Below, piece after piece: positions 22,901-34,924 of a stretch of 64,000 nucleotides of DNA; position 1 is the first letter of the stretch, and the number at the start of each line of letters is the position of its first letter. The notes beneath the pieces were generated by a model. It did not search any database. It saw only the letters and a list, made by a program, of their open reading frames with translations, and was not told the DNA's origin. A program made the position numbers and the translations under genes. The DNA lies in NCBI RefSeq assembly GCF_024713975.1, contig NC_091094.1, forward strand, positions 13,811,001-13,875,000, given 5' to 3'. The DNA is from Paralichthys olivaceus (Eukaryota; Chordata; Actinopteri; Pleuronectiformes; Paralichthyidae).

Positions 22901-25900
22901 ATTGGTTCTGTGTTTTCTTTATTCCCTCTGATTGTGTTATTCTTTGATACGGACTCAAAATGTTAAAGCTTTGTCCGAACCAATGTTCACATTTTCTGCA
23001 GCCAGTGTGAGCGTCACACTTCAGACAGACAGAAAGACACACACCGGCGCTGTGAAAGCTTTCTAATGATTACCTCTGATTGTGAGAACAATTTGTGATA
23101 CAGAATTCTTGGCACTGAACATGATTACCATGATTACCTCTATAACCTAAAAAAGGATGATATGGAGCTTTCATTCTAACCAGCAGGAGGTTGTATTATA
23201 CAACCTTTCAACTAAAAATCACACATGTTCAGCTCTCAGACCCACTCTAGCTGTGTGGAACCACATTATCCATCTTAGCTAAGCATAGATGCATTTGATT
23301 GGCACTAGCATAAAGCATAAAGTGCAGCACAGGAACACAGTAGAGAACAAACCAATGGATGAATTAAATTTTTTTTGATGGCATGAGACCTGCGATATGC
23401 TGGCGACCTGTCCAAGGTTTGTCATGCATCTCACCTGATGTCTGCTGTGATTTGTCTCCAGCCCTCCCACGACCCTCAGAGGATACGGGTAGAGAAAATC
23501 TTTGGATAATGGCATTAGATATAAAGTTAACTGATAATAAAAGTTATTACAATTCATTCCGAAGGGGAAAAGAACGTCCTTCTCCAATATCATCCATGGT
23601 ACTGTGAGGGTCATGCCCAGGTTTGATTGTATTTTAATTTATTTTATGTATTTAAGATCATGCACCATGAACCAGAATCACAAATCAATCCACAGCTGTA
23701 ATAAAAAAGTGTACCACCAACAAGGGCGTTTGAGGGTCACTTTCAGTTTTTATGAATCAATAACTCATTTCACACACAAGAGAACACACAGGGAACCTGG
23801 GTCCTTTGGGACTAATGTGAATCTGGGGCCTTGTGATAATCACCTGTTGTTCTCGTATATGAAAACTTACATGCTGTTTTATTTGATTGGAAAAAGAGAA
23901 TATGAACGTGTTAGTTAACTTTACCTTGGTGGAAGGACTTGGGAAATAACTAAATAATAATGACTAACTGGTTTTATCCAGTGGGGAATCAACAGTTTGT
24001 ATGTGTCTTCAATTGTTTTAGAGCTATGCCCAAACTATTTGGTGTGGAACTTAAGGGGATTATTGGGCCTTGGCAGAGGTATGCGCTCAAGTGCCATTCT
24101 AGTTCTTTGTGTACAAACTCAAACTTATTAACCACCGTTACTGTGACTATGTCCTGAGATGTAGCCTGTTCCTGCATCACTGAGCAGAGTTAAGTGATGC
24201 AGAGTCTGTGTTGGTGGCTGTCTGAGCTGCCATCTCCAGCTTGTGATACCCACTAACATCCAGAGCCCTGGGGTGTTTCCACACCTACCATGGCAGGGGC
24301 TAATTGGACGAGTGTGTATAGATCAACCCTATATGACAAAAGGTTCATTGGGCCAATTAAAAGCCTTCCCCCCTCTCCACTCCTCCGCTCCATCCTGGAA
24401 GTGTTGCATGCTCTTCTAGGCAGCTCGCCTCACTGCCCATCAGTGATTATCCCCCGGTTTTCACAAGCTTCGTCACCTGCAGTTGCCCGCCACAGGATGT
24501 GCAGATAAAAGGAGAAATCTGAATTTGCTCGTTCACCCGTGCCGATGAACATCTGTGTACTAACATGGAGGTTATTTGCTCGGCCACTCGTGCCCATAAA
24601 AAAAGAGGCACACACTGGGTGCAGTTCCAACACATATTCTTATCATATTGCATACAGAGTGCATGTACAAAAACATACAACCACATACATCATAAGCAAT
24701 GGGATGCACTTGCTAGCACACATTAAACCCACATGCTTGCTGCCATAGAGAACGATTAAATGTTAAGTGCACAGTGTCTGTTCTGCAGCCACAATATATT
24801 TCAACCTTGAGTGGCTTCACCTAGAAAAACAACATGTTTTTATTTTAGCCTTAGATAGTCAAGATAGACAATGTTATCTAATGGGGCAACCGCGACAGTC
24901 CACAAAATGTCCACTAAAGTGCTTTTTTTCACTAATAAATGGCTCTAATAGTTATTTTTATGTCTAAACTCTCAACTGTGCAGCAGCTCGTTGTCCCTCC
25001 TCTGCTTGTTGCCTCTCTCACTCTCCTCGTTCGTTCTTCAATTTTTAGGAGCTCTTTGTCTGTATACCCTGGTTACATTTGCTATCCATAAATTCATCAT
25101 AAATTTAAACTAGTTATTTATTAAATCAGGTTACACCATTAAAACTTCATAAAAAGTAGTTTAAATAAGTCAGCTCATATTTAAAGTAGATCTTAGTGAT
25201 AATAGTTCATGAATATTAATGCAATTGATAACCATTCCAGTCAGCCACTTACATGCATTATCCTCATCGATGCAACCAGTTGGAATTTCTGTCTAAATTA
25301 CTTATTTTTAAGTGGCCCTCAGGCAGACAGAAGCATCCATTACAGATTCCACTTCAACAGCAGTGAAAACCCACATTCTCATCACTCTAGCAAAAAATGT
25401 GTGGACCTGGTGAGAGCAGCTGGAAGGAGCCTCACACTAATGGATACAGGCTTTAAAGAGTCAGTGAGGTATTTCATTAAAAGGATATCATTATATTTCA
25501 TATTGGACTGGATTCATATTTGTCACTCACTTCACTGCATTGTCAGGAAAAAAAAGGTTTTTACACTTCAGCTCCACTAAAATGGTTCCACTGTTTTTGT
25601 CCTGACTGAAATATCTGAAAAACCATTTAGTGGATATCTTTTTCTTTTTATACCCTTAAATGTGTCATGATTAATTGGAATGGCTTTGCTGGTCCTTAAC
25701 TTTTTATTTAATGTCATCATTGCCAGAATATATTTGATCGCTGAATAGATTCCTTCAAAAGGCATGTCAATCCACTTCACCTGCATCTTGTGTCAATGAT
25801 AACTGGCAGATATTAGCATGCTAACACATTGTTGAACAAGTGGAAAAATTGTAATGTTTAATTTCTGAATATTAGACTAGACCAGACTCTCTAAAATTGT

Positions 25901-25980
25901 TCATGAGAGTGATGAACTACCATGGGAATCATAAAATCTTTAATTATAGTTTCACTATTTTTGATAATTAATTATGAATC
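19990..25980. other. Long gene-free stretch
   Basis: Both strands show only short ORFs without domain similarity. Contents include a TA tract at about 21,009-21,022, an 'atccatccatccata' tract near 21,467, and a fragment of the 26-kb repeat at about 23,395-23,490 ('ggcgacctgtccaagg', 'cctcccacgaccctcagagg'). A moderately GC-rich patch at 24,240-24,520 contains 'gtgcagataaaagg'. Nothing else could be named. Confidence 0.45.
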
Positions 25981-25984
25981 TGGC

Positions 25985-26280
25985 TTCATGATGGTGCTGT
26001 AAAGCTCTGTGACCTCACAGCCAGGAGGTTCTGGGTTTGCTGTGTGGAGTTGGCATGTTCTCCCTGTGCCTGTGTGGGTTTTCTCCAGCTTTGTCCTCAG
26101 GTTAGGTTAACTGGAGACTAAATTGTCTGCTGGTGCGACAGCTTGCTTGTCTACATATGTCAGCCTTGTTATAGACGGACAACCTGTCCAGATTGTACAC
26201 ATCTTGTCAAATGTCAGCTGGTATTAACTCCAGCCTGTGACCCTCAAAGGATGAGCGGCACAGCTAATGGATGGATAATT
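25985..26280 (+). repeat. Abundant teleost repeat ('gtgtggagttggcatgttctcc')
   Basis: The block order is 'gacctcacagccaggaggttctggg', 'gtgtggagttggcatgttctccctgtg', 'tggagactaaattgtc', 'cctgtccagattgtac' and 'ccctcaaaggatgagcggcac', ending near 'aatggatgga'. I recognise it as one of the commonest short interspersed repeats of teleosts. Fragments recur at 18,125-18,240 (minus) and about 23,395-23,490 (plus). Confidence 0.75.
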
Positions 26281-26999
26281 ATTGTTGTGTTGTTGTCACA
26301 AGCATTTATAAAAACCTCTGACCCAGTTGCCACTGGCTGAAGCTGTATATCTATGTGTTGCATCTATTCTTATTGTCACCTGCTCAACAACAGTGGTGCA
26401 AGCAATAGAAGTGACTCACATAATAACACAATGTTCCTTTACAACAATAACAATCAATCCAACAATCAATTTCTGAAGTTAAGCAACATTTCCCCTTCCT
26501 CACGTCACACAGATGATAGACAGAGGAGGACTTAGTCATACCCAAAGTCTATCAGTGAGGAGGCAGGCAAAGCAGCACAGCAACACTGCATGTCTACATG
26601 GTAAATGTAGATCATAGAGCCAACCAGTAAGATTTGTGTATCTTGCACTGAACTCTGGTTGTGAACATGTCTGAGCAGAGAGTCTCCTGCTGCGGTGTGC
26701 ATGTGTGTGAAAGGCAAACTCCGAGATAGTTCGGTCCTGATTATCCAAACATTATCATGTCTGAAAACAGTGTGAGAAGACACACTGAGCCTTCAGGCTC
26801 TGTGAGCAGGACAGAAGTGATGTATCTGTCAACATGAGCCCTGCCGAGCTGCATTAATGGACTGCATTCATTACCAGCACAGACAGGACAACTATATAAT
26901 CAGAGGTGGCATTTTCCCTTAATTAGATAATTATACCAAACAAACGTGACAGAAGGTGAACTGTGGCTGAGAAGACTCAGGGTCTGATTGAGTCTGGGT

Positions 27000-27200
27000 C
27001 TTTCTCACTAGAGTCTTATCAACCACTCAAAGCACTTGACACTACATGTCACACATTTATACAGAGCATCTATACACAAATCTAGTCATTCACACATGGT
27101 GTCTTAAACGTCTTGACCAAGGACGCTTCCACATGCAGATTGAAGCAGCCGGGTGATCCAAACATAAACCTTTAGTGGACGACCCGCTCTACCTCCTGAG
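27000..27200. repeat. Teleost repeat ending 'gacccgctctacctcctgagc'
   Basis: The stretch 'cattcacacatgg...cttgaccaaggacgcttccacatgcagattg...agccgggtgatcc...gtggacgacccgctctacctcctgagcaac' is a recognisable dispersed fish repeat. The 'aagcagccgggtgatcc' part resembles a degraded tRNA-like region. Confidence 0.6.
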
Positions 27201-28054
27201 CAACTGACTCTGCTCTCATCATCAAACCCAAACAGGTCACAACACAAAACAGACACTGACGGAAAAAAGGTCCCCTTTTTATTGATAAAAGCTCTGAACA
27301 TGGCAACACGTTGCTGTTTTTCATGACAACACTGAAAACAAAACAATCAATTTATATTAGCAGCTGTAATTTTTCCAATATGTTATTTTAGCTGTTGTAT
27401 TTACTGGCAAACAACCTGGCAAAAATAAAAACCAATAAATCTGTTTTTCCTGTTACAATTAACTTTAACAGTGGAAACAACAGAGATTCATTGCTTCATT
27501 TAAACAACCGACTGAGGAAACACAACATTACCAAGACATTAACAGATAACACAAACAAAGAGTTCTTCTCTTAAAATATAATACAAGGCTTTTTTTTCCT
27601 AAGAGACGAAACCTCAAACTTGAACACAAATTTACAGAGCGGTGGATACAGTGATAAAAAGGATGAGCAGTTCTGTGCTGCTGATGAATTTAAATGACCT
27701 GAAAGCAAAAACGGAGATGAACAAGCTGGTCTGATAATTCAAATCCCTCTTCAACACCTGGTTCCCACTAGACAGCCATTACTTTGTCACACTGTCAGCC
27801 TCTGTCGTTTTTATGGTGAAGGCTGGGTTTTTATGGCACAAAATGATATAAAAAGAAAAAGACTTAAAATTAAGTTTCATATGCACCCCCCATTTCACAA
27901 GATGCTACATCTGATAAACTAGTTAGAGTAAAAACATCACTGTATATTTAATTTACCTCACAGATGATATTAAAGTCCTCCTATGCTGCCCCACAGGAAA
28001 TTCAAAACCTCAAAGCAGATAACCACGTTTGCAATTACATTTTAGCTGTTTGCT

Positions 28055-28545
28055 CAACCATGGACTGTATACAAAGATGGACGCCATGACAGCTCCCAAA
28101 GGTGAAGTCAAATCATCTTGATCTCCCCCTGGTGGCTGAAGTATATAGGCTAATTTATTCTGAAATACGAAAAGAGATTTGTTCCTTTCAATCAATGTAA
28201 GTGTTGTGATACTGTACCTCTTAGGATAAAGGCAACCAGGCACCATCAGTTTGGTTGCAGTCAGGTATGTCCTCTGCTTTATGTTTGGTTTTAACTAGAT
28301 GTATGATGTTAAAAAGCAAAAACAAAGTGAAACATTATCGTCAGACTGACTCTTGATTGGTCAAGCACATGTATAAACAGTACCTCGATACCACAGCTCC
28401 CCACTACGATCCCTACTGTGCAGACTCTGGCTCCCATGACGTTAAAAGTGCAAGATGGTGGCACCTGTGTGCATTATTTCTTTGATAAATGTTGGTACAG
28501 GAGAAAGTGGAATTGGGTCTTCCGTCTTTATATACAGTCTATTTG
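28055..28545. repeat. Element with inverted ends ('gactgtatacaaagatgga')
   Basis: The left end 'ggactgtatacaaagatggacg' (about 28,061-28,082) is answered by the right end 'tctttatatacagtctat' (about 28,524-28,541), its near inverse complement. The interior includes 'ctccccctggtggctgaagta' and 'gcaagatggtggcac'. Inverted ends with no ORF point to a non-autonomous DNA transposon. A degraded relative ('gactgtaaataaagacaaacg') begins near 33,430. Confidence 0.65.
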
Positions 28546-29174
28546 CTAGATCTGTAATGTGCATCTACACATAGCTTCACAGTAATGCATGTCAGAATAG
28601 TCCACATGTAACTATGCCAACATAGTTAGCAAACAGGCAATAGAAAATTACATAATATTTGCTTTATACACTAAATCAAATGGAATACTGTCATCATGAA
28701 CAAATTTGTGATGTGTCACTCACCTCAAACTGTTATCTTATCAAAAGAAAAAGACAGTTCTTTGATGGTTCTCCTGACAGTAAAAGCCTTTATTTTTCTT
28801 TTCCGTTTCTATAAAGATTTAAGTGTTTTTTTCCTTCAGGTCTGTCTCATAATGTTTTCGCAAATACATTTTGTTTTTGAATGTAAGATTAAAGCACAAA
28901 GACATCACTCGATGAATCACAGAAAATGTGTTTCTTCTTCAAAGCCAAAAAAGACTAAGGTGGAAACTGCTACAATGAATTTAAATAGAACTTTTTGTAT
29001 GAATCACATCTAAAAGTTGCAGTGGGGACACTAAATAAAAGAGACACCTTTCAGCTTGTAATTCATTTCAGCAAAACCTTAATACTATTTTTGTAAATGA
29101 AGATTATTCCTGTTCTTTCTGAGAGTCAGGGATCAACACCATTTTCAGTTCAGTACAAAGCTGGAAGAAAGAGG

Positions 29175-29430
29175 ACATTAGCTTAACTTAGCATACAGAC
29201 AAGAAACAAGGGAAACTGCTGAGGATCAATCGAGAAGCAACAACTTCCACCTCTCATTTGTTTGTTTAATGCTTAAAAAATACAAAGTGTAAAAAGTGAG
29301 TCTTGACATTTGGCAGGCAGAGACTCATCTCACTGAGAAATAGTCCCACACGTCACTGCACAACTTGATGTCTAACTGTTTCCACCTATTTCCAGTCTTT
29401 ATGCTAAACTAAGCTAACTGTCTGTTTGTT
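29175..29430. repeat. Second copy of the 'ttagcttaacttagcat' repeat
   Basis: It starts 'attagcttaacttagcatacagac' and ends 'ctttatgctaaactaagctaac', matching the ends of the 1,590-1,790 element. A longer interior ('gtttgtttaatgctt') is retained here. Confidence 0.6.
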
Positions 29431-29789
29431 GATTCACAGAGGAAATAAATGTATTTTCATAAATGTGAAACTATTCTTTAAGAACCTACCATCTAACATT
29501 TCTGAAAACCAAAAACTGACCACATGCTTCAAAAAGAATCAATTGTCTATAGCTGTTTCAGACATGTACTTTAAAGGAACAACAGAGATTTGCGTCCGGA
29601 CTTTCTCCAGAGGTTTCCTTGCACACATGCACAACACAGTGGGAGATTCACTCAGACAGCTTCACAACAGCAACAAATATTCTGCAGGATTCAGGAGAGG
29701 GGAGCAGACAGAGGCAGGAAATAACATATTGAATCTGCTGCAGAGATGTTTTTGTTTACAGCATATCGATACTAGCGCCTGGCACCACA

Positions 29790-30075
29790 GACTTCTTGGA
29801 CGTCTGTGTCTTCTACATGAGTGGCTCCACTTTTTATATGGAGATGTTTTTTATCTTTATTTTGTATCTCTTGTGTGATAGAAATGTAACCATCCCACAA
29901 ACCGGTAGTGAATCCTGTGGAGATTCTTCTGCTGTGTTCACACATCTACTCTGGAGTTTCTGTGGACTGGCTGGATAAAGTCTGCAGAAACTCTGGCGTT
30001 TCTCGCTCGGACATTTGCTCTCTCACATACAGAGCCTGCGGAGAAACTCCGGAGGATCTCCTGAATTCAGTCCAT
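29790..30075. repeat. Relative of the 15.4-kb repeat, overlapping the tmem88b 3' region
   Basis: It shares 'cttctacatgagtggctccac' with the block at 15,655-15,680 and continues with 'tctgcagaaactctggcg' and 'ctgcggagaaactccggagg'. It lies directly downstream of the tmem88b stop and contains AATAAA on the minus strand (29,856-29,861), so the repeat may provide the gene's 3' end. Confidence 0.45.
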
Positions 30076-30211
30076 GTCTGAAAGAAGCTTATGACTTATA
30101 ACTGCAATATAATCTATGGTCTTCTTTATGATGTAGCCTCCCCCTATTTCTCTCTGGTTGACATCACACTGATCTACCTTCCTGATCTTTTCTGACTGTT
30201 GCGTCCGATCC

Positions 30212-30558
30212 TCAGACCCAGGCGTGGACACTGCCTACCCAGTCCACCAACCGCCCTCTGTATCGGGCATGTGTGATCGGCTGAATGAGGAGCAGGAGTC
30301 GAAACCTCCGGAGCAGACCGCAGAAGACCGCGGCTGCCACTACCACAAGAGGCGACATCATCACAAAGCCCAGGATGATGAGGGCGGAGCAGCTGTTGTC
30401 GTCAAGGTAACGGCAGATGGCGGAGGGGGCGTCAAGGACCTACGAGAACAAATAGAGGGTAACGAAAGAGGGAGTAATGAGTGTTTTGGTTTCAGCAGGA
30501 GCAGTTTCTCCTCTGTCAGAACGCAAAATAGGCAGAATCTATCACTGGCTGAATATAA

Positions 30559-30604
<46 letters not shown>

Positions 30605-30629
30605 TGTGTGTGTGTTTGTGTGTGTGTGT

Positions 30630-30662
<33 letters not shown>

Positions 30663-31021
30663 CATTGCATATGTTCAGCTGGGGTAAAGATGTGGGACCG
30701 ATTGTGTGGTGGGGTGTGACAGAGTTTTCTCCCAGAGTCCCTCTGGTTCAGATAAGAAGTGACTCAGAGCTGTCAGTACCCTGAGCTGTCAATCATCTGT
30801 GACGGCGGGTGAGAGGGAAGAAGTGGGCAAGGAAGGAGGGATGGAGAAGAGGAGACAAAAAGTCCAAAAAAAGAGGGAAGGAAGGGTAGATGTGTGTGAG
30901 GGGTGAGATCAGAGGGGTTAGCAGACATCCTTAAAAGTGCATGCAACTAAGTTACACACACAACTAAGTTACACAAACACACAAACACACACACACAGTT
31001 ACACACGCACACACACACACG

Positions 31022-31092
<71 letters not shown>

Positions 31093-33356
31093 ACCTCCCT
31101 CAAGCACACACTGTGCTTCCACCAAGCACATTTTCTTTCTGGTTGTGCTGTCAGTGCATTTGTTCACAGCTGGTGTAGGCAACAGATCCGACAGTCTCGT
31201 CTTCTCAGTGGGTCCCTTGCTCCACGTTCAGTCTGTCTCCATCACAAAAGGACAAACTCTCTGACTGACATCTTCCATTTGTCTGCATGTTTTCAGTTTG
31301 CGTTTAATTTCAGTGCTGCTCGTGTGGCAGAAAAAACAGCTCCACCTCATCACAGTCTGACAAGCTTCAACGCCTGAGTTTAGTCATCATCTTTTTGGAC
31401 GGGCTTGTTATTCTTGACTAAAAAAGAAAAACATGAGGAATAAGCCTGAACAGCTTTAAGGGGATGGTGTCAGGTATTGATGTAAGAATTTGCCTGCCAA
31501 GAACACTTTCCCCTGAAGGCTATAATTGTCTTGTTTTCTTCAACAGAGGCTCCAGCCAACATTAATAAGAGATGATCTCCCCATTTTCCAGAAATGACAT
31601 GGGCTTACTTGCCTTAACTTTAACAGGTAAGTTAAGGGAGGGACTGTGCAGATTCTTCTGTGTAAATGATTTGTTTAAACGCTGTCGTGTTTGGGCAGAA
31701 CACTGTCCTTCTAAACCTGCAGCAACTGATATTTGGGCCTTTTGGGATAATTGAAAACAAATTGTTAACACAACATTGACCATTACTGTTAGAAAAACAG
31801 TCTTCTGCTTACACATTTCAGCAGATACAAGCCCACATTAACATTTAGTTATGACTGTCTGATGGATGTGTTGGATCAAAATTTTCTCTCCTTGTTGCTC
31901 TGTGTTTGGTCTCTACCAACTCCAGAAGGACCTAAATAGCTCTTTAGCTGCTAAATGCTTGAGATAGTGTCGAAGGGTGCAAATATCTTGTCTGGTCTGG
32001 ACCTTTGGACCTCTCAGTGTAATCTGAACCAAAATAACAGGTATGAAAGGTGCTAGCGGGATTTCTTGCAGCTTCTTCACCTCTCTGATGAATGTTTGAA
32101 TGATGAGGAACTTCATTTGATTTGGGTTAGTGTCGGGTACTGTGCCTGAAATTGGTGATGATGGTACTATAACGATAATACAATGTGAACGTTATTAATG
32201 AAATGAAACAGTTCATTCTTCTTCTCCATTCAAACACAAAGACTACTACCTGCTGAATTGACAGCGCTCTGACATTAGATGTACGCCCGTCTAGAAACCA
32301 ATCAATGGAAAGTATGCGTAGACACAGACCACATAATCATACAAAATTATTTACGTCAAATGTAAACAATGTAACAAAGACATATTTAATAATGGGGCCC
32401 TGCAGGACTCTGATTGCAGACTGAGCAATTAGAGTCTGTATTTTTTGTTCATTCCTTCATTTTTTAAAACATTTTCTAATATCCTTTGTATTTTGCCTTG
32501 CACTAGAAGAGCCAGACAATAAAACATGGATAAGTCTCGAGCTGAAATTAAACCAAGGACGTTACAGTCACATGGTTTATATTTTCCCCATGATGCACCA
32601 ATTAAAAAGCTTTCAGGGAAATGTCCAACATGGTGATATGTTGTTTATGAGGGACAAAGTAAAAGTTACAAAGAGTTGTGTTAAACTATCTTGTTGGATA
32701 ACATTGTCAACTTTGGAGTTTGTGGTAAAGATTTTCATTCAAACTGAACTCAGCTATCTCAAGTCTTTCTGCCATTATTTTTGCTCTGAGAAAATACTGT
32801 ACTCTGCGACTCACTGTGATAGCTGCACTAGAAAACACTGCCTTGAGTCTATATAATAATCTTGATCCTCTGCCAGTGAGTCGTATTCCCTTGACCCAGC
32901 ATCCCCCACTTTATCATCCAGAAGCAACATCAGCTCAGATGCAACTTTACAAACTGAATTTTGGAGCTCAAAGCACTGCAGTGGATCAGCTGTCAACTAC
33001 TTCAAGGAAAGAAAAAAACAAGACAAAAGTAAAACCTATCGAGTCAACTGTCGACAACTCACCCTTGAATGACAGAGGAAACCAGTGTAGAGGAGCAGTA
33101 CAGCAGGCAGCAGCACCACAGAGAAGACCACGGCGAGGAGCAGAGCGTTGGCTAAGATGACGCACAGGTTCCAGAGGACGAGGACGGCCCCGCAGGCCAC
33201 ACAGCTTAACCTTCCCCTGCGGCTGCCCAGTGCGCTGCCCCCGCTGTGGGCCACAGGAGGGGGCAGCATCTTCACCCCCTCCCCGACCCAAAACTCCTCC
33301 TCTTTCTCCTCCTCACCTGAACCGCCATCATCCAGGTCAATGTCCATACCACACAT
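30212..33356 (-). CDS. tmem88b: TMEM88-family membrane protein (tmem88b-like)
   Basis: Coding exons 33356-33063 and 30439-30212 on the minus strand join in phase to 173 residues. The N terminus is acidic (DIDLDDGGSGEEEKEEE). Two hydrophobic segments follow: about residues 52-92, probably one helix or a hairpin ending in LLYTGFLCHSR, and about 118-141 (SALIILGFVMMSPLVVVAAAVF). The FLCHSR block and the layout match TMEM88 proteins. The last residues, HAWV, resemble the -VWV end through which human TMEM88 binds the Dishevelled PDZ domain to dampen Wnt signalling; the same role here is inferred. The coding exon begins one base after an acceptor (TTTTTCAG|GATG), so the 5' UTR lies in an upstream exon (34,689 and above). 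The 2.6-kb second intron carries long TG and CA tracts. The b-paralogue symbol is less certain than the family. Confidence 0.85.
30560..30662 (+). repeat. TG microsatellite in tmem88b intron 2
   Basis: About 100 bp of TG units with three small interruptions (tgag, tttg, tctg). On the minus-strand transcript it reads as CA. Confidence 0.95.
30970..31095 (+). repeat. CA microsatellite in tmem88b intron 2
   Basis: An imperfect CA tract starts near 30,970 and becomes pure from about 31,025 to 31,087. On the minus-strand transcript it reads as UG, the complement of the tract at 30,560-30,662 in the same intron. Confidence 0.95.
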
Positions 33357-33424
33357 CCTGAAAAACAGAGAGCTGTTTAGGAACGTTTTAAAGCAGACAC
33401 TGGGTGAAGTGCGGTTACACCCTC

Positions 33425-33860
33425 TGTGGGCACCACAGACTGTAAATAAAGACAAACGACGCATCTCAACTTTCTTCCGCAATCCAGAAATGAAGCTAAA
33501 TTATCCGGGATATGAGCGCCACCATCCTGCACATTTGGAGCCAGAACCTGCGCAGCAGGGGCTGGGATGGAGTTGCAGTATTGTGGTGCTGCTGATACAC
33601 AATCTCAACCAATCGTGAGTCAGGCTCTGCTTTCACCCCATTTTGAAATAGCTAATTAAACCCACATGCACCTGAACAAACATTAGTGTTAGAATCGCTA
33701 AAATGACAGAAACTATCCTTGAGAAAAATGTATTTGAATTGCACTTTACCTTTTTAGTTTGTCTCATTGCCCATCCACTTACTGGGAGGAGACATGTTTT
33801 ATGACCTATACAGCAGCCAGCCACTAGGTGGTGATCAACACGCTGTCATGTCATCAATCT
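33425..33860. repeat. Degraded interspersed repeats in tmem88b intron 1
   Basis: About 33,425-33,620 begins 'cagactgtaaataaagacaaacg', related to the inverted end of the 28-kb element. About 33,765-33,840 contains 'cctatacagcagccagccactaggtggtgatc', another dispersed fish repeat block. Neither codes for protein. Confidence 0.5.
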
Positions 33861-34198
33861 TTACATGCTGTCTATGTTGCGTACGTTTAAAACCTCACCC
33901 CTTACTTATTCAGAATTGTGTATACATTGAAAATACTTACTAAATTGATTGAAAAGTTTAATAAAGACCATTTCCTCGTTCATAACCACTTTCATATGGT
34001 GTCACACTCGGTTTTGTGTATCTTTGTGTGTGTTTTCTCTGCAGACCAGAGGATCTTTGCATCAGTTGCATCTAGCAGAATTTTAAATGATATAGTGAGA
34101 TACATAGAGCCCTGTCCCAACGACATCACACTCTCTGTTGCTTTCATCCAGGCAGCCAATATCTCATTACACTCAGCAAATGAAGAACCTGCTTTTAC

Positions 34199-34202
<4 letters not shown>

Positions 34203-34279
<77 letters not shown>
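34203..34279 (+). repeat. CA microsatellite in tmem88b intron 1
   Basis: About 38 uninterrupted CA units, seen directly. The sense transcript of tmem88b reads this as UG. Confidence 0.98.
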
Positions 34280-34282
<3 letters not shown>

Positions 34283-34688
34283 AGCTGTCATCCCACCCCT
34301 CCTTCGATCGATCTCATCGATCAGGTCTTTGTCACTAAAGCCTGTGGGCCTGTTCTGTCAATATGAACCGTTTTAAAGTGAATCTGCCCAGAACCTTTAA
34401 CCCGATGCTGCTGAGCTGAAGACAAAGATATCAGCTGCTCAACATCTGCATCATAATGCAACTGGACACATGTTCTGGTGCAAATAAAACTGTTTCTTTC
34501 TGCTCTAAGCTCTAATTGTGCCTTATTTATGTTTATGAATCTAGTTTCTTTTTTTTAGACTTCACAACTCTGCTCTTTAAATCAAATCGTATCTGTTAAC
34601 TGTTAACCAATGAAGAGTCCACGCACACAATGTGTTGACATCAGCTGTATCAGAGTCTTAAAGCTTCGGGGAGGTTTTCTGGTCTTAC

Positions 34689-34920
34689 CTGCAGGTGCAG
34701 ATCCCGTGATTCTCTCGCTGCTGGTTGGATTCTTCTCTGTTCGGATCGTTGAGTTTCAGCTCCGAGCACAATGAACAGGTTTGTGTGAGTACAGAGAGAA
34801 GCTGCTGCTGAGTTCAACCTGCGGAGCTGATGCTGCCCCCCCCCCGAGGAGCCGCGTGCGTGTGGCAGCCGCCGACTCCGGGCCGCGCGCACCACCGGTC
34901 AGTGCGCGCCCACGCGGCCA
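34689..34920 (-). promoter_or_regulatory. tmem88b: tmem88b 5' non-coding exon and CpG-rich promoter
   Basis: On the minus strand a consensus donor, CTGCAG|GTAAGA, ends an exon at 34,689. Upstream sequence to about 34,920 is GC- and CpG-rich (ccgcgtgcg, gggccgcgcgc, cgcccacgcgg), unlike the AT-rich surroundings. The acceptor at 33,357 just before the tmem88b ATG is the natural partner. Transcription probably starts between 34,840 and 34,910; no TATA box is evident. Confidence 0.6.
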
Positions 34921-34924
34921 ACAG

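Noticed and set aside
30224..30784. 186-residue plus-strand ORF ending in Cys-Val repeats
   Set aside because: Its first part is antisense to tmem88b exon 2 and its end is translated TG microsatellite.
33148..33618. 156-residue plus-strand ORF
   Set aside because: It is antisense to tmem88b coding exon 1 and then runs into a repeat. The minus strand carries the family similarity and splice sites.
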